A DNA stretch of 64,000 nt from the NCBI GenBank assembly GCA_963691815.1, contig OY829646.1, positions 23,510,694 through 23,574,693 on the forward strand, in the 5' to 3' direction. The notes below the pieces were generated by a model. It ran no database searches. It worked only from the letters and a program-made list of their open reading frames with translations, and had not been told where the DNA came from. Both the position numbers and the translations under genes were made by a program. Positions 1-13,457 of the stretch are shown here, piece by piece (positions within the stretch are counted from its first letter, which is position 1; each line of letters begins with the position of its first letter). The DNA comes from Echiichthys vipera (Eukaryota; Chordata; Actinopteri; Perciformes; Trachinidae).

Positions 1-690
1 GAGCAAGTTGAATGTATTTGACTTAACTTTTCCTAAATATAATTCCAGCTTTTCTTGCAATTCATAGGTTCAAAAGTGTGTGCTTTTAGTTGGGTTACCG
101 GTATATAAACTAAACCTATATAGCCTTCTGATCCAGAATATCACCTATAATGCGAGGGGGCTGAATACGCACAACACCGTTTCATGTCACAGTCCATCTC
201 ATCCCTCCTTACATTTCCAACATTAACAACCAGTAATGCTCTCATATCACAGCAGATATTGTGTGTTGCGCTGCGTTTTTTTTTTGCAAATGGGAGTTTT
301 TTTATACAACATTTATATGTTGTATAAAAAACAGCCACTTACGGTAATATTTACTTTACGATGTAAAACATGCTCAAAATGAGGCGTCACCATGAGACTG
401 TGCTGAGGTTTTACCTGTTTGAAAATGTTTTTGTATTTCCCCTGTGATATTACTGTGATTGCAACATGACTACATTTAAACTTACGCACTGACCCGAGCA
501 GCAATGTTCTCCCGCACGTCTCCCTCTCTTTTGCCGCTGCAGCGTTGTAAACCTGCTCAAACTCCGTATGAGCGCATTCATATTTACAGTTGCAGTTGTA
601 GCGTAGCCCTTCGCTTCCCCGTTGCCATGGTGACTCGTCGAATCAGGGCTCCATTGATGCTGTCTTTTTTTACTTGTGGTGCACGCGCTT
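1..690. other. Non-coding DNA, nothing recognised
   Basis: No open frame resembles a known protein family, and I see no repeat family in this stretch. A short inverted repeat centred near 313 (ATACAACAT / ATGTTGTAT) could form a small hairpin; I attach no function to it. Confidence 0.4.
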
Positions 691-842
691 AACTCCAGGT
701 CAAACTACTCTGAGTTGATCAACCTAACGCAAATCTGCTGTTCTGGAACCGAAAACTCAGAGTTTCCTATCTCAGAGTAGATCAACTCAGAGTTCAGGGT
801 TAAACTCAGAGTTTTTTTAACCTGCTTTGTGAAACAGGCCCC
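691..842. mobile_element. PIF/Harbinger-like MITE remnant (one end)
   Basis: The block ends in TTTGTGAAACAGGCCCC, which I recognise as a terminal sequence of common teleost non-autonomous elements usually grouped with PIF/Harbinger. Inside it, ACTCTGAGTTGATC (707-720) and its exact reverse complement (780-793) form a 14-bp inverted repeat, and the CTCAGAGTT motif recurs several times. The matching GGGGCCTG end is not visible upstream, so this is a truncated copy. Family assignment is from memory; the inverted repeat is seen directly. Confidence 0.45.
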
Positions 843-1400
843 AGATCTCTGATTCCAAAGGCAGTGTGTCTGTTTTACCAATACACACAACAGAGAAGGG
901 ATGAAGCTCTGCATTCACTCATAATCCCATAATACAGCACCTTCCAGCTGAGTTGTGTATGTGTGTTTATTTGTGTTTGAACTAAACCGCCTCGAATCAG
1001 AAAATACAGTTTTATTCTTCTGATTAACTGCTTTGTCCTCACTGAACGGCACTAGCTCTCTTCACTCACTCTCTAGCTCATTTGACCATTGCTGCATAGT
1101 AGTACGCTCACTGTTACTACCTGTACATATTATACCTTTTGAAGGAGAGGCTTATACCTAGTTTACTGTGAATATGTGTAAGAAGAAAATTATATGAATA
1201 GTGAATGCTGCTAGACAAGACAATACACTTACATAAGCTTGGTATGCCTAAACTGCGGTAGAAGAAGTGGTGGTTTTAAAACTGAAGGTCAGAGTAGAGA
1301 GTTGTGTTTAACTCATTATGTTTCTATGCATTTTTCCTTCATTTGTGTTGAGGATATTTCTGGTCTCTGAATTTGAATAATAGTCGATGATATGGTGGCC
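843..1400. other. Non-coding DNA, nothing recognised
   Basis: AT-rich sequence without a convincing exon or repeat family. Confidence 0.4.
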
Positions 1401-1401
1401 A

Positions 1402-1464
<63 letters not shown>
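1401..1464. repeat. (CACG)n(CA)n microsatellite
   Basis: About six CACG units are followed by about 22 CA units. Alternating purine-pyrimidine sequence of this kind can adopt Z-DNA. Apparent reading frames through it (Val-Cys or Thr-His runs) are artefacts. Confidence 0.95.
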
Positions 1465-3950
<2,486 letters not shown>

Positions 3951-4011
<61 letters not shown>

Positions 4012-4013
4012 TT
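3951..4013. repeat. (TTA)n microsatellite
   Basis: About 20 uninterrupted TTA units lie in an AT-rich stretch. Confidence 0.95.
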
Positions 4014-4500
4014 TACAAGTTCCATAATTGTAAAGAAGAAAGTCAGTAACCATTGCTTGTTGTAAACGAAAATATATATGAATAAAATTATCTTTGAATT
4101 TTTTTAACTACTGCAAATCCCTTTTCTTGTAGATTGTAAACATGGTAGATTTTTAAAATTCAAAATGGATTTGAACACATTGCTTGTTTTGACAGAAATT
4201 TAAGTGTATGTGTTCCAACTAAAATCTATGTTAAAATAAGAAAAAGATCTTCTGGTTTTAGGCCAAAACAAATATTTTGGTTATATTTTGTCTATGTTTT
4301 TATTATGTTTTTATACCTCCATTTAAATATATTCACCTAAAAATATAAAATTTAGTAGAGGAGAATTTAGTCTCGAAAAGAAATCAGTGCAGGGTGACAA
4401 ACACCTTGTTTTTTTCTTTTCTTCTGCTGTAGACTGGAAATGTATTGTTTGCCTAAAAAATCCACAAAGCAAATGTATTTACCAGAGTGTGCATAAAAGC

Positions 4501-4522
4501 GTGTGTGTGTGTGTGTGTGTGT
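4501..4522. repeat. (GT)n microsatellite
   Basis: Eleven GT units lie in non-coding sequence. A partial tandem of a 12-bp unit (GGGGGGTGCATA) follows at about 4695-4725. Confidence 0.9.
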
Positions 4523-6290
4523 ATCGTATATCCTGAGTGCCTATGTGTTAGTCTGTAATTTCTGGACCATACTGTATCTCCATGACAACATGGTTTTGAT
4601 GCGGGTTCCCTTCCTGACATTTCCCCATTTGGGGAGGCTTGTGAATTGCCTTGCCTCTCCTTCAGTCAGCGTGTCACATGAAAAAAAGGTGTTGGAGGGG
4701 GTGCATAGGGGGGTGCATAGGGGGGCAGTATGAGGAATCTAATGGGCGTCTGGTCTGATTGTCCTCAGCCGTGGCAGTAGAGACAAAGCAGATGAATTGT
4801 GCAATGGATTCGAAGAGATTGGAGACAAGTGCATGTCAGCAGCCCCTCTGTCTCTCCTCCTCCACCCCCCCATCCTCCAGGATCCCTCCCTCTCCATCTC
4901 TCCTCTCTTTTTGTCTGACATCCAGAAAAAAGCAGGCATGACAGCAGTGCTCTGCTTGAGCAAAACATTAAAAACAAAATGCAATCCTCACCCGTTTTTC
5001 TTTTATAATAGATATTCAGGCAGACATTCAGTGTGTTGCACCCATATTAATTGTGAACCACTGCACGACAAATCCTCACAATATTAATCACTAAGCAAAC
5101 ATCAAGGGCATTTTGATCCATGCTGTCTGAAATGCTAGAAATAAATGACAGCATTTATAGAAAACACGTTAAAGATAAAGGGACTTATCTAATCAGCTTA
5201 AAAGAGGCATACTGGGCTGAAATCTGATAGACTTTTGCCCTGAATGTTTTTTCTCCATTCTCCATTCATTTCTCCCTCTCATGATCTATTCCAGTTTTTT
5301 TCATGATACTGTATAATAATTTATTCAACTCTCCATATTGAGTAAATGTCTAGCCAGTGAGTCTGGCCTATATTTATCATTTCCACTGGACGCTAACGTC
5401 CAGGGAAACGTTGATAGGCAGCTTCAAACACCCCACAGCTTCTGTCCTGAAGCTGGAGGTAGCAGCCATTCTTTGTGCTTCCACGTGTTCATCCCTGAAC
5501 CCTAGAAGAAAAATCACACAAAGCCTTATTTTTTTGCTAACATCTTTGTCATATAAGGCTCTGGCCAGCTTCTTCGCTTAGGTGAATAATTGTGATTTGT
5601 ACTAGCAGTGTATCCCAGGACTGTAAGTGTGAGGATCTCCCACAGTAAATGTTCCAATGTGTTTCAGACAGCTACTTTGACTTTGAAGTGTCAAAAGAAA
5701 AATACAATCGAGATATCACATTTCTTCCACTAAACATGGGTTATTTAGCTATAGAATTTAACCTTTTTTATTTTTGTATTATTTTCCTAATTTATAGCAC
5801 CAACCATAAAACTGAATTTTATATAATTCCATTAAATCTCTCCATAATGAAAACAAAAATAGTTTTAATACGATCAAAAGTAATATCACGACTATTGACC
5901 ATTAGAGCTGAAATCCTAATTGGTTTCTCTTAAATATGCCCCATTATTAAGATTAATAGACACAATACATTTTCTTTTCTATCAAGTGACCACCTTGACA
6001 GCACTGGTCTGCCAGCTTTTGTTTTCTGTTGACTGCATTTATTATTCATCTTTATATCAGTCTGTATTTTAATATGAATAATGGAAGAGATATCAGAGGA
6101 GGAAGAGGGATGTGAGAGAGGGGTGCCACACAGCATGTGTCCTTGGCTGTTCTCTGCTCCTGCACTCCTCAGAGTTGAGCAGGTGGGGGTGGGCTGAAGA
6201 AAGAGGAGGGCTGTCGGACTCTGAGTCTAGCTGTGCACGGTGCAGGGCCAGGATTCGGGGTCCTGCTCTCTCTGCTCTCCACCTCCTCCT
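4523..6290. other. Non-coding DNA
   Basis: No gene found. The sequence includes a pyrimidine-rich stretch at 4845-4920 and AT-rich DNA at 5640-5935. Short open frames here have no family resemblance. Confidence 0.4.
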
Positions 6291-6352
6291 GCCCGCCTGC
6301 CTGCCTGCCTGCCTGCCTCCCTTCCTGCCTGCCTAGCTGCCTGCTTACCTGG
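6291..6352. repeat. Imperfect (CCTG)n tetranucleotide repeat
   Basis: Runs of CCTG units are interrupted by CCTC, CCTT and CTAG variants. Confidence 0.85.
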
Positions 6353-7080
6353 CTGGGTCTCTTGTCGGATTTAATAACAGTATATAAATCAAAAGCCTCC
6401 TGTCAGCCACACAGCCTTCATTAAATTCAAATGGGGAACAGGTCTCTTTGGATCCAATTTTAATAAAACCAGGTAATCAAATATGGGTTTAAAAATGGGT
6501 CATCATTTCACAGCCTTGCAGATGTCTAGTCGCCATTGGTGTCTTGTGTACACATTTAACATTTCAGGAGAAAAGACCCCACTTATACACATAATATACT
6601 CTATACATCCTCTGCAATATATTGTTTCTTTGTATGCAGACACAATGAAGGTTTGCTAACACAATACATTCTGTTCAATCAAATAACTTCAATAGCTACA
6701 CATTTTCCATTTCTCCGAGTAGTTTACAATTGCAATGTTTTTATTTCTTACTTGAGCAGAAAATACATTATTGAGAGTTATTTCCATTCACCGAATAACA
6801 GGATAACTGATTAACATTAAATAAGGGGAAATGGGCTTGTTCCTATCAGATAGTTAAATATCTATTTAGGTTTTTCAATGTTTATAGTTTCCTAATCATT
6901 GCAGTCTGTGCTATTGGGCCTTTAGATGTGTAAATGGAAGGAATATTATCTTCATGATGGACAGTACTGTATGGTATGCACACATGCATAGAAACAAGCC
7001 TAGTATATTAAAGTACTGTAAGCTATTCTCCACATCCAATCATATTCAGTAGCTTTATAATCCATTGACATTGCTGCATG
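6353..7080. other. Non-coding DNA flanking the retrotransposon
   Basis: AT-rich unique-looking sequence. It is the flank on the 3' side of the minus-strand retrotransposon, whose 3' end is placed at 7081. Confidence 0.45.
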
Positions 7081-7274
7081 ACTTAGATAGTACAGATAAG
7101 CTGCTTGGCATCTCTGCCTGTTGCACCTCCTCCAGTGCACTTTAAGGTCAGCTGCAGGGTCGTCAGCTGGTGCCACCATTCACCGATGTTTCGCCCCCAA
7201 AGCCAGGACAGCTCGCGGTAGGGGGGCAGTGGCACTATGGGGATGTCTCCCAACGCCACTCCCTGCAACTGACC

Positions 7275-8170
7275 TCAGTGGGGTGTTGAGCCCCAAGTAC
7301 TGTCTCTCCTCTGTAACCACATCCAGAAACTTGCTTCCTCTGCCTCCTCCGCCAACTCCTTTATGGCCTTTTTCAGGCTGCATCCGGTCATTCCCGCAGC
7401 ACGGAGGAGCCGGATCGCAGACCCCCCCACGAAGCCCCTGCATCCGACCTCCACCGTGTGAATGGTCGCAGACCAGCCTCCACCTCTGCACTCCTCCGCC
7501 AGGTCACTGTACTTCGCCCTCTTGAACTCATGTGCTACTGGTATTCCCTCCTCCCAGGGCACAGTCAGTTCGATGATTAGGACTTTCTTGGCAGCTGTGG
7601 ACCACATCACAACGTCTGGCCTTAGGGTTGTCTGTGTGATCTCGGTTGGAAAGACAAGCTGCTTGTCCAGGTCGATGCGCATGTCCTAGCTCTTCCCAGG
7701 GGTAAGCAGACGTGCCGACCTCCCCGCCTCTTTCTTCTGCGCTGCCTCCCCTGGTTTGATGAAGGCGATGTTTTGCCGATGGGGATCCGAGGAGTTGTTC
7801 GCCCCGACTCTGCATCTCTCCAGCTGCTCTGCCAACTTTCTCAGCACCTGATTGTTCCGCCACCGGCAGCACCCCTGCGACAGCGCGATGTTGTACCCTG
7901 ACAGCATGTGTTGGAGACCTGCATTGTCTTTGCTGCACAGGAAGCACTTGCCCTCGCTTCCGAACCATTGGGCGAGGTTTCGAGGGCATGGGAGGGTGTC
8001 ATACACTGCCCTTACAAGGAAGCTGAGCCGTGACTGTGGGGTTCGCTAGATGTCGGCCCAGGTTATGACTCTGTTGATGGTATCCTCCCAGCGAATCCAT
8101 GCTCCCTGTTTGCCCTGGGACACGGCCTTGATGAGGTAGTGGTCCTTCACCACTTGTGAGATTTCTTCCA
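7275..8170 (-). pseudogene. C-terminal CCHC knuckle and restriction-like endonuclease
   Basis: After WEDTINRVITWADI a TAG at 8046-8048 replaces the Trp kept in the second copy. Next comes CFLCSKDNAGLQHMLSGYN (about 7893-7946), a C-x2-C-x8-H-x4-C knuckle whose last Cys has become Tyr. A second in-frame stop follows at 7683-7685. The endonuclease core then reads RPDVVMWSTAAKKVLIIELT (about 7563-7622), which fits the PD...(D/E)xK-like pattern of restriction-like endonucleases in R2-type retrotransposons. The product would end near 7275 after an Ala/Glu-rich tail. The endonuclease assignment is inference from the knuckle-plus-PD/E layout. Confidence 0.7.
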
Positions 8171-8835
8171 CAACCATGGTCTTCCTCTGCCCCCTTGTGG
8201 CTTTGGACCAGAACTGGACAGGTTGTCCCCAGCCCAGCCCTGCCTGGCTGTCTTGAACTCTTCCCAGAACCTCCTTGTGTTGCAGCCTGGAGACAGCTTG
8301 ATCCCCTTCATCCCGGGCCTCCACTTCCGCCCGGTGCGGACAGTCACCGCTGCGCTCTTCACCGCTTCGTCTCTGGATTCCCTCAGCTCGAGTACAAGGC
8401 GGGTCTTCTCCTGCTTGTATCCTAGGCTGATGGACTCCAGAGGAAGCTGCAGGATGTTCTTGCCAAAGAGACCTGTATCTGAGAAGCAGCGGGGGAGGCC
8501 AAGCCACTTCCTGATGTAACTATTGGAGATGCCGTTCATCCTGCTGACCAGGGAAGATGGAATTTTGCCTACTTTCAGCGGCCACATCACATGCTGGAAG
8601 AGTGTGAAGTGGTAACACCACACTTTCAGTTTCCCAGGAAGTTGGCTTTTGTCGATCCTTGTGAGCCCTTCTCTCAGCTGTTTCTGAACCGTCCTCCCCA
8701 TCTGCTTTTCTGAGAGCTCTGATGTATACTCCCTTCCGAGGCTTCGGATGGGCTGCTCTGCCAGGAGTGTTTTGTTCTCTCCTCCAGCTGTGAACATCGT
8801 CCTGTCATCCCTCACCCCTTTTCTGATCGAAAGGC
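8147..8835 (-). pseudogene. RT thumb and connecting region of the retrotransposon
   Basis: About 222 codons continue from the RT palm: EQPIRSLGREYTSEL, then a leucine- and tryptophan-rich segment (WCYHFTLFQHVMWPLKVGKIP) and a basic stretch. The segment GRPWLWKKSHKW ends at a stop, while the true continuation (TMVVEEISQVVKDHYLIKA) lies in another frame, placing a frameshift near 8170-8185. The second copy shows the same TMVVEEVSQVVKDH segment at its truncated start, which confirms this reading. Confidence 0.7.
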
Positions 8836-9491
8836 TCCTGGACTTGGCAGGCTTGCTTGAGGAGTCGTGCTGTACATGGGGCGGTTTTTAAGATGCTTGT
8901 CACATCATCCATGTACCCTCTCAGAGCGGGGAGTCTACCTCCTGATGGTGCTTTCAGGCCTCTGGCCATTTGCCTCGCTCCGATGAGCAACACCTCAAAC
9001 GCTGCCACAGAGAGGATCGGAGATATGGAGCAGCCCATTGCGATTCCGACTTCGAACTGCTGCCATCCCGACATGTAGTCATCTACGGAGAAGCACATGT
9101 GCAGGTTGTCGAAGTACTTGGCTATGATGTTACTGACACTCGCTGGCATGTGGAAGAATTCCAAGGCGAACTCAACCAGCTTGTGTGGTACTGAGCCATA
9201 GGCGTTCGCAAGGTCGAGCCATACGACGGGCAGGTCGCTCTTCTCTCTTTTGGCGCACTGTATCTGCCCCCAGATCAGGGATGCATGCTCAACACACCCC
9301 GGAAAACCTGGCAGTCTAGCTTTTTGACAACTTGTGTCAATGTAGCCATTGGTAATGAGGAAACTGGTCATCCTCCTTGCCAAGACTGAGAAAAATACTT
9401 TCCCCTCCACGTTCAACAGGGTAATTGACCTGAACTGGCTGATATCGCTGGAATTTTGCTCCTTAGGAATAAAGATCCCAACTGCCTCTTG
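8805..9491 (-). pseudogene. Reverse transcriptase palm (YMDD) of the retrotransposon
   Basis: The conserved RT motifs appear in order: FRSITLLNVEGKVFF upstream; motif A VVWLDLANAYGSVPH (9183-9226) with the first catalytic Asp; motif B GIAMGCSISPILS (about 9015-9058); motif C GYMDDV (8900-8918) with the two catalytic Asp. All three catalytic aspartates are retained, although the ORF is broken elsewhere. Target-primed reverse transcription is the known role of such proteins. The reading frame shifts near 8820-8840, because the downstream frame (SRSLSIRKGVRDDRT) is offset by one base. The YMDD box alone would also fit retroviral enzymes, but the surrounding motifs and the downstream endonuclease point to a non-LTR element. 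Confidence 0.85.
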
Positions 9492-10178
9492 CTACTCCGC
9501 TGGAATTGATTGCTTCTTCCAAGCGATGCTCATGAGTTTCCACAAGAGCTTTGTCACTTGAGGACAGCTCTTATAGACCTTGTAAGGGAGCCCATTCGGT
9601 CCTGGTGCCCAGGCTGATCTGGCCCTTTTCAGGACATCTTTAATCTCACTCAGCCTGGGTGGGGAGGTGTCAAAAGGGGTTTTGGGGGAGTCTGGACGTG
9701 GCACATGGCCTGGTGAGTCAAGTGGTAGATCTTTGGCTGCATCTGTGTACTGGCCCTTAATGTGTTGTTCCAGATCCTCTTTCGAGGTGGTTAGCTTGCC
9801 ACTTAGCTTTTCGTCCAGCAGCTGACGGGCAAACCGGAATTGATCTTTGAAGAAGTCTTTTCTTTTCTTCTCCTTCCGTTTCCGGTGCTTCCTGAGTCTC
9901 TCTGACCGATGCAACTTGGCAAGCCTCTGCTTGAGGTCATCCCACAGTGCCTTGAGGCCTTCTTTTTCCTCTGGGGCTGCTTTCCTCAACCTCTTTCGCA
10001 GTTGGCGCCTTTTGGATACAAGCTCATCGATGTATCTCTCCCTCCGGTCGTTCTGCCTCTGGGCTGAGGCCCGCTTGGTCAAGCACTCTCCAAACCTCTC
10101 TCTGCACTCCTCATGGATGATGTTGCTCAGCAAGGTTAGTTTACACTCAACTGTTCCTCGCAGGGAATGCTCCAGCAC
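9492..10178 (-). pseudogene. Basic linker and start of reverse transcriptase domain (broken)
   Basis: This open stretch of about 228 codons begins with a segment rich in Arg, Lys and Glu (RKRLRKAAPEEKEG and following), probably helical and nucleic-acid binding. It ends with the reverse transcriptase entry motif SAWAPGPNGLPYKVYK near 9570-9625, the 'APGPDGI' motif of non-LTR RTs. A TAG at 9489-9491 interrupts the frame, but the same frame resumes directly with QEAVGIFIPKE and runs into the RT core, so one nonsense mutation separates the two. A frameshift near 10180-10190 separates it from the upstream N-terminal part. Confidence 0.75.
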
Positions 10179-10448
10179 TCCTTTCAGGTGGTCGTCAAGC
10201 CTGTGCCAAACCTCTTGATTCTTTGCCTTTGGCGACTTGATCTTCTTGCGCCGTTCTCTGGCTGTGTGACTCTCGGGGGGACAGCATGAACATCATTCTC
10301 GGTGCTCTTCCATCTCCTCTCCTGCATCCCCTGAGGTTTCCCTCTCAGCATTGCTGGGTCCCGTTGCACTGTGGTTTGTCACCTGGCTTTGGGTCCCTTC
10401 CGTCTGACCTGCCGAAGCAGTGCGGTCATGCTGGTCAGGAGTCCTCCC

Positions 10449-10518
10449 ACACTTCATTCTCCCTTGAAGGATCCGCAGTCCTTTTTTATGAAGTCACCTT
10501 CTGCCACCCGCATTTACA
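10449..10518 (-). pseudogene. N-terminal zinc finger remnant of the retrotransposon ORF
   Basis: The minus strand encodes KCKCGWQKVTS, then an in-frame TAA, and after a frame change GLRILQGRMKC. The C-x-C-G-W...GLRI-x-QGR...C pattern matches an N-terminal zinc finger seen in this group of fish elements, where I expect His before QGR; here that position is Leu. So this remnant has lost one likely metal ligand and carries a stop and a frameshift. In R2-type elements N-terminal fingers bind target DNA; that role is known for the family and is not testable in this copy. Confidence 0.55.
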
Positions 10519-10809
10519 CTTTCGGAGAACCTTCTCGTTGTCATTGTTCGTTCCTTTTGTCACCGTCTGATCCGTCAAAGTAGGCCCATCTTCCATCCCG
10601 CCTCTCGGAGGGCCTTTGGGTTGTTTTCTCTTATGCCTTTTCGTAGTCAGCTTGTAGGTGCTTCCCAGAGGGAAAGCTAGTGAGTAAGGTGACTAACCGC
10701 CTACCCGTACAGTCTTTCCCGTCATCCACCAGTCTTTCCCGATTGCCCACCAGACTTTCCTGGCTGCAAACTGCACTTTCACAGTAGTCGCTGGTTCCCC
10801 AGAAGTGTA

Positions 10810-12031
<1,222 letters not shown>

Positions 12032-13135
12032 ACAAGCTGGTAGATAAACAGAAAGACACAGATGTTCAATCATATATACCAGCAGGTCTTGACTTTTTTT
12101 GCTCAGCTGGGGTTAGTGTTGCATCTGGACTGAGCCAAAGCTCAGGATTTAGAGATGATTTTGTAGCCACCGATTCTTTTTATAGTTGCTGATTTTGGAG
12201 GAAGATGCTACGATTCTCTGACTGAAAAATATACCAGCTGTCTGAGTGATTTTTGTGCAATGGTTTTATTGTGCCTTGTTTTGTACATGACCTGCATGCC
12301 ATTCATGCATCAGTGTTGGCTCAAGGCATTTTTATTTTAATGGTGACAATCCTACAGTTTATAGAATACCCGTTCTGTTCACTTTGTCCTGAAAACATTA
12401 TTTTTGTTGCATGATGGAGATGATGTTGAGGTTTGACGGGCAGATACCAGAGAAACTCCTATTTAATAATGCATAGAGTAAGGGTATAATTTGTCATGTA
12501 TGATGCAGAACTGTAACGAAAAAGCAGGGCTGTTGTACTGTGTCAGTTGCTGTAGACTTGAATATTTTTGAAAAATCAAAAAAACAAAAAATAAATAATA
12601 CAGCTTGCAAGCAGAAGAGGGCACTATGAGTCGCTGATGCACATTCTCCTTCTGCCCCCCTCTTTCTTTCCGTGTGTGTCTGTCTGTCTCTGTATTTCAT
12701 TTCTCTTTCTGTCCTCCCTCATTGCATTCACTTGCTTTGCCTCACAATTTGTATTTCAAAGCCACCATCAACAGTAAGTTACGTCATTAATGAAGGATAA
12801 CCTATATAACATCATATTAAGAACACATGCTGCAAAACACAAGTGGAAATTGAAAATTCATGAACAGTAGATTCAGTCGTTACTTACTATCACAGTATCA
12901 GCTGATAGCATCAATGAGTAGCTCACGTAGTATACATTCAATGGACACGGACCTCATCTCACTTTCAGTTTTTCACAGTATTGTTCAAACCCAAAAGTAA
13001 TTTTAATTGAATTATTCATTTCTATTAAATCTACTTTAATTTACTCATGACATTGTGGTGAAACTGTGTGGTGCAACATTATGAAGTCTTCAAACATGCC
13101 ACAAATGCTTCCTGATTTTCCAGACACATCACTCC
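12032..13135. other. Non-coding DNA
   Basis: Unique-looking AT-rich sequence; no exon or repeat family was recognised. Confidence 0.4.
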
Positions 13136-13143
13136 ATCTGGCC

Positions 13144-13449
13144 CCGGGCCGGGTGATATGGCCAAAGTCTACCCTGGCATTTTTCAAATCCAATCTCGAT
13201 GACGATAAAACATGTTTTCTGTTAATTAAATAAAAAAATAGTCTATTTTAAATTAACCATATGGTAAAGCCTGTTTTTGTATGCTCCTGTGTGAATTAAG
13301 AACTACAAATGAAAAGTACTTGCAAAATGAACATAACAGAAGAGTCCAGATGATGTAAATATTGCAATAGAAACATTATAGAAAATATATGCAATAGACA
13401 TTTTTTATCATTTTGAGGATATATAACATATCATCATTGCCCAACCCTA
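13144..13449. mobile_element. hAT-like MITE with 8-bp target duplication
   Basis: The 306-bp element starts CCGGGCCGGGTGATATGG and ends ATTGCCCAACCCTA; the reverse complement of the end, TAGGGTTGGGCAAT, matches the start imperfectly. It is flanked by the identical 8-mer ATCTGGCC at 13136-13143 and 13450-13457. Ends of the TAGGGCTGGGCGATA type with 8-bp duplications are typical of hAT non-autonomous elements. It has no coding capacity. Confidence 0.75.
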
Positions 13450-13457
13450 ATCTGGCC

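Larger units (their letters stand above)
7081..10809 (-). mobile_element. Non-LTR retrotransposon with restriction-like endonuclease, long degenerate copy
   Basis: About 3.7 kb reads on the minus strand with the domain order of single-ORF non-LTR elements of the R2 superfamily: N-terminal zinc finger remnant (10449-10518), basic linker, reverse transcriptase with YMDD, C-terminal CCHC knuckle, then an RPD...ELT endonuclease core. The 3' end at 7081 is set by comparison with the second copy, where homology stops at the same base (10810). The 5' end is uncertain: copy-specific sequence runs up to the 3' end of the neighbouring copy at about 10809. By eye the two copies differ at about one base in 20-25. 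Stops and frameshifts throughout mean it cannot encode an active protein. Assignment to the R2 superfamily rests on domain order; the clade (Hero, R4/Rex6, NeSL/Utopia or another) is unresolved. Confidence 0.85.

Noticed and set aside
8900..8918. YMDD box as a retroviral or hepadnaviral polymerase
   Set aside because: Surrounding RT motifs, the N-terminal finger, the CCHC/endonuclease C-terminus and absence of LTRs fit a non-LTR retrotransposon.
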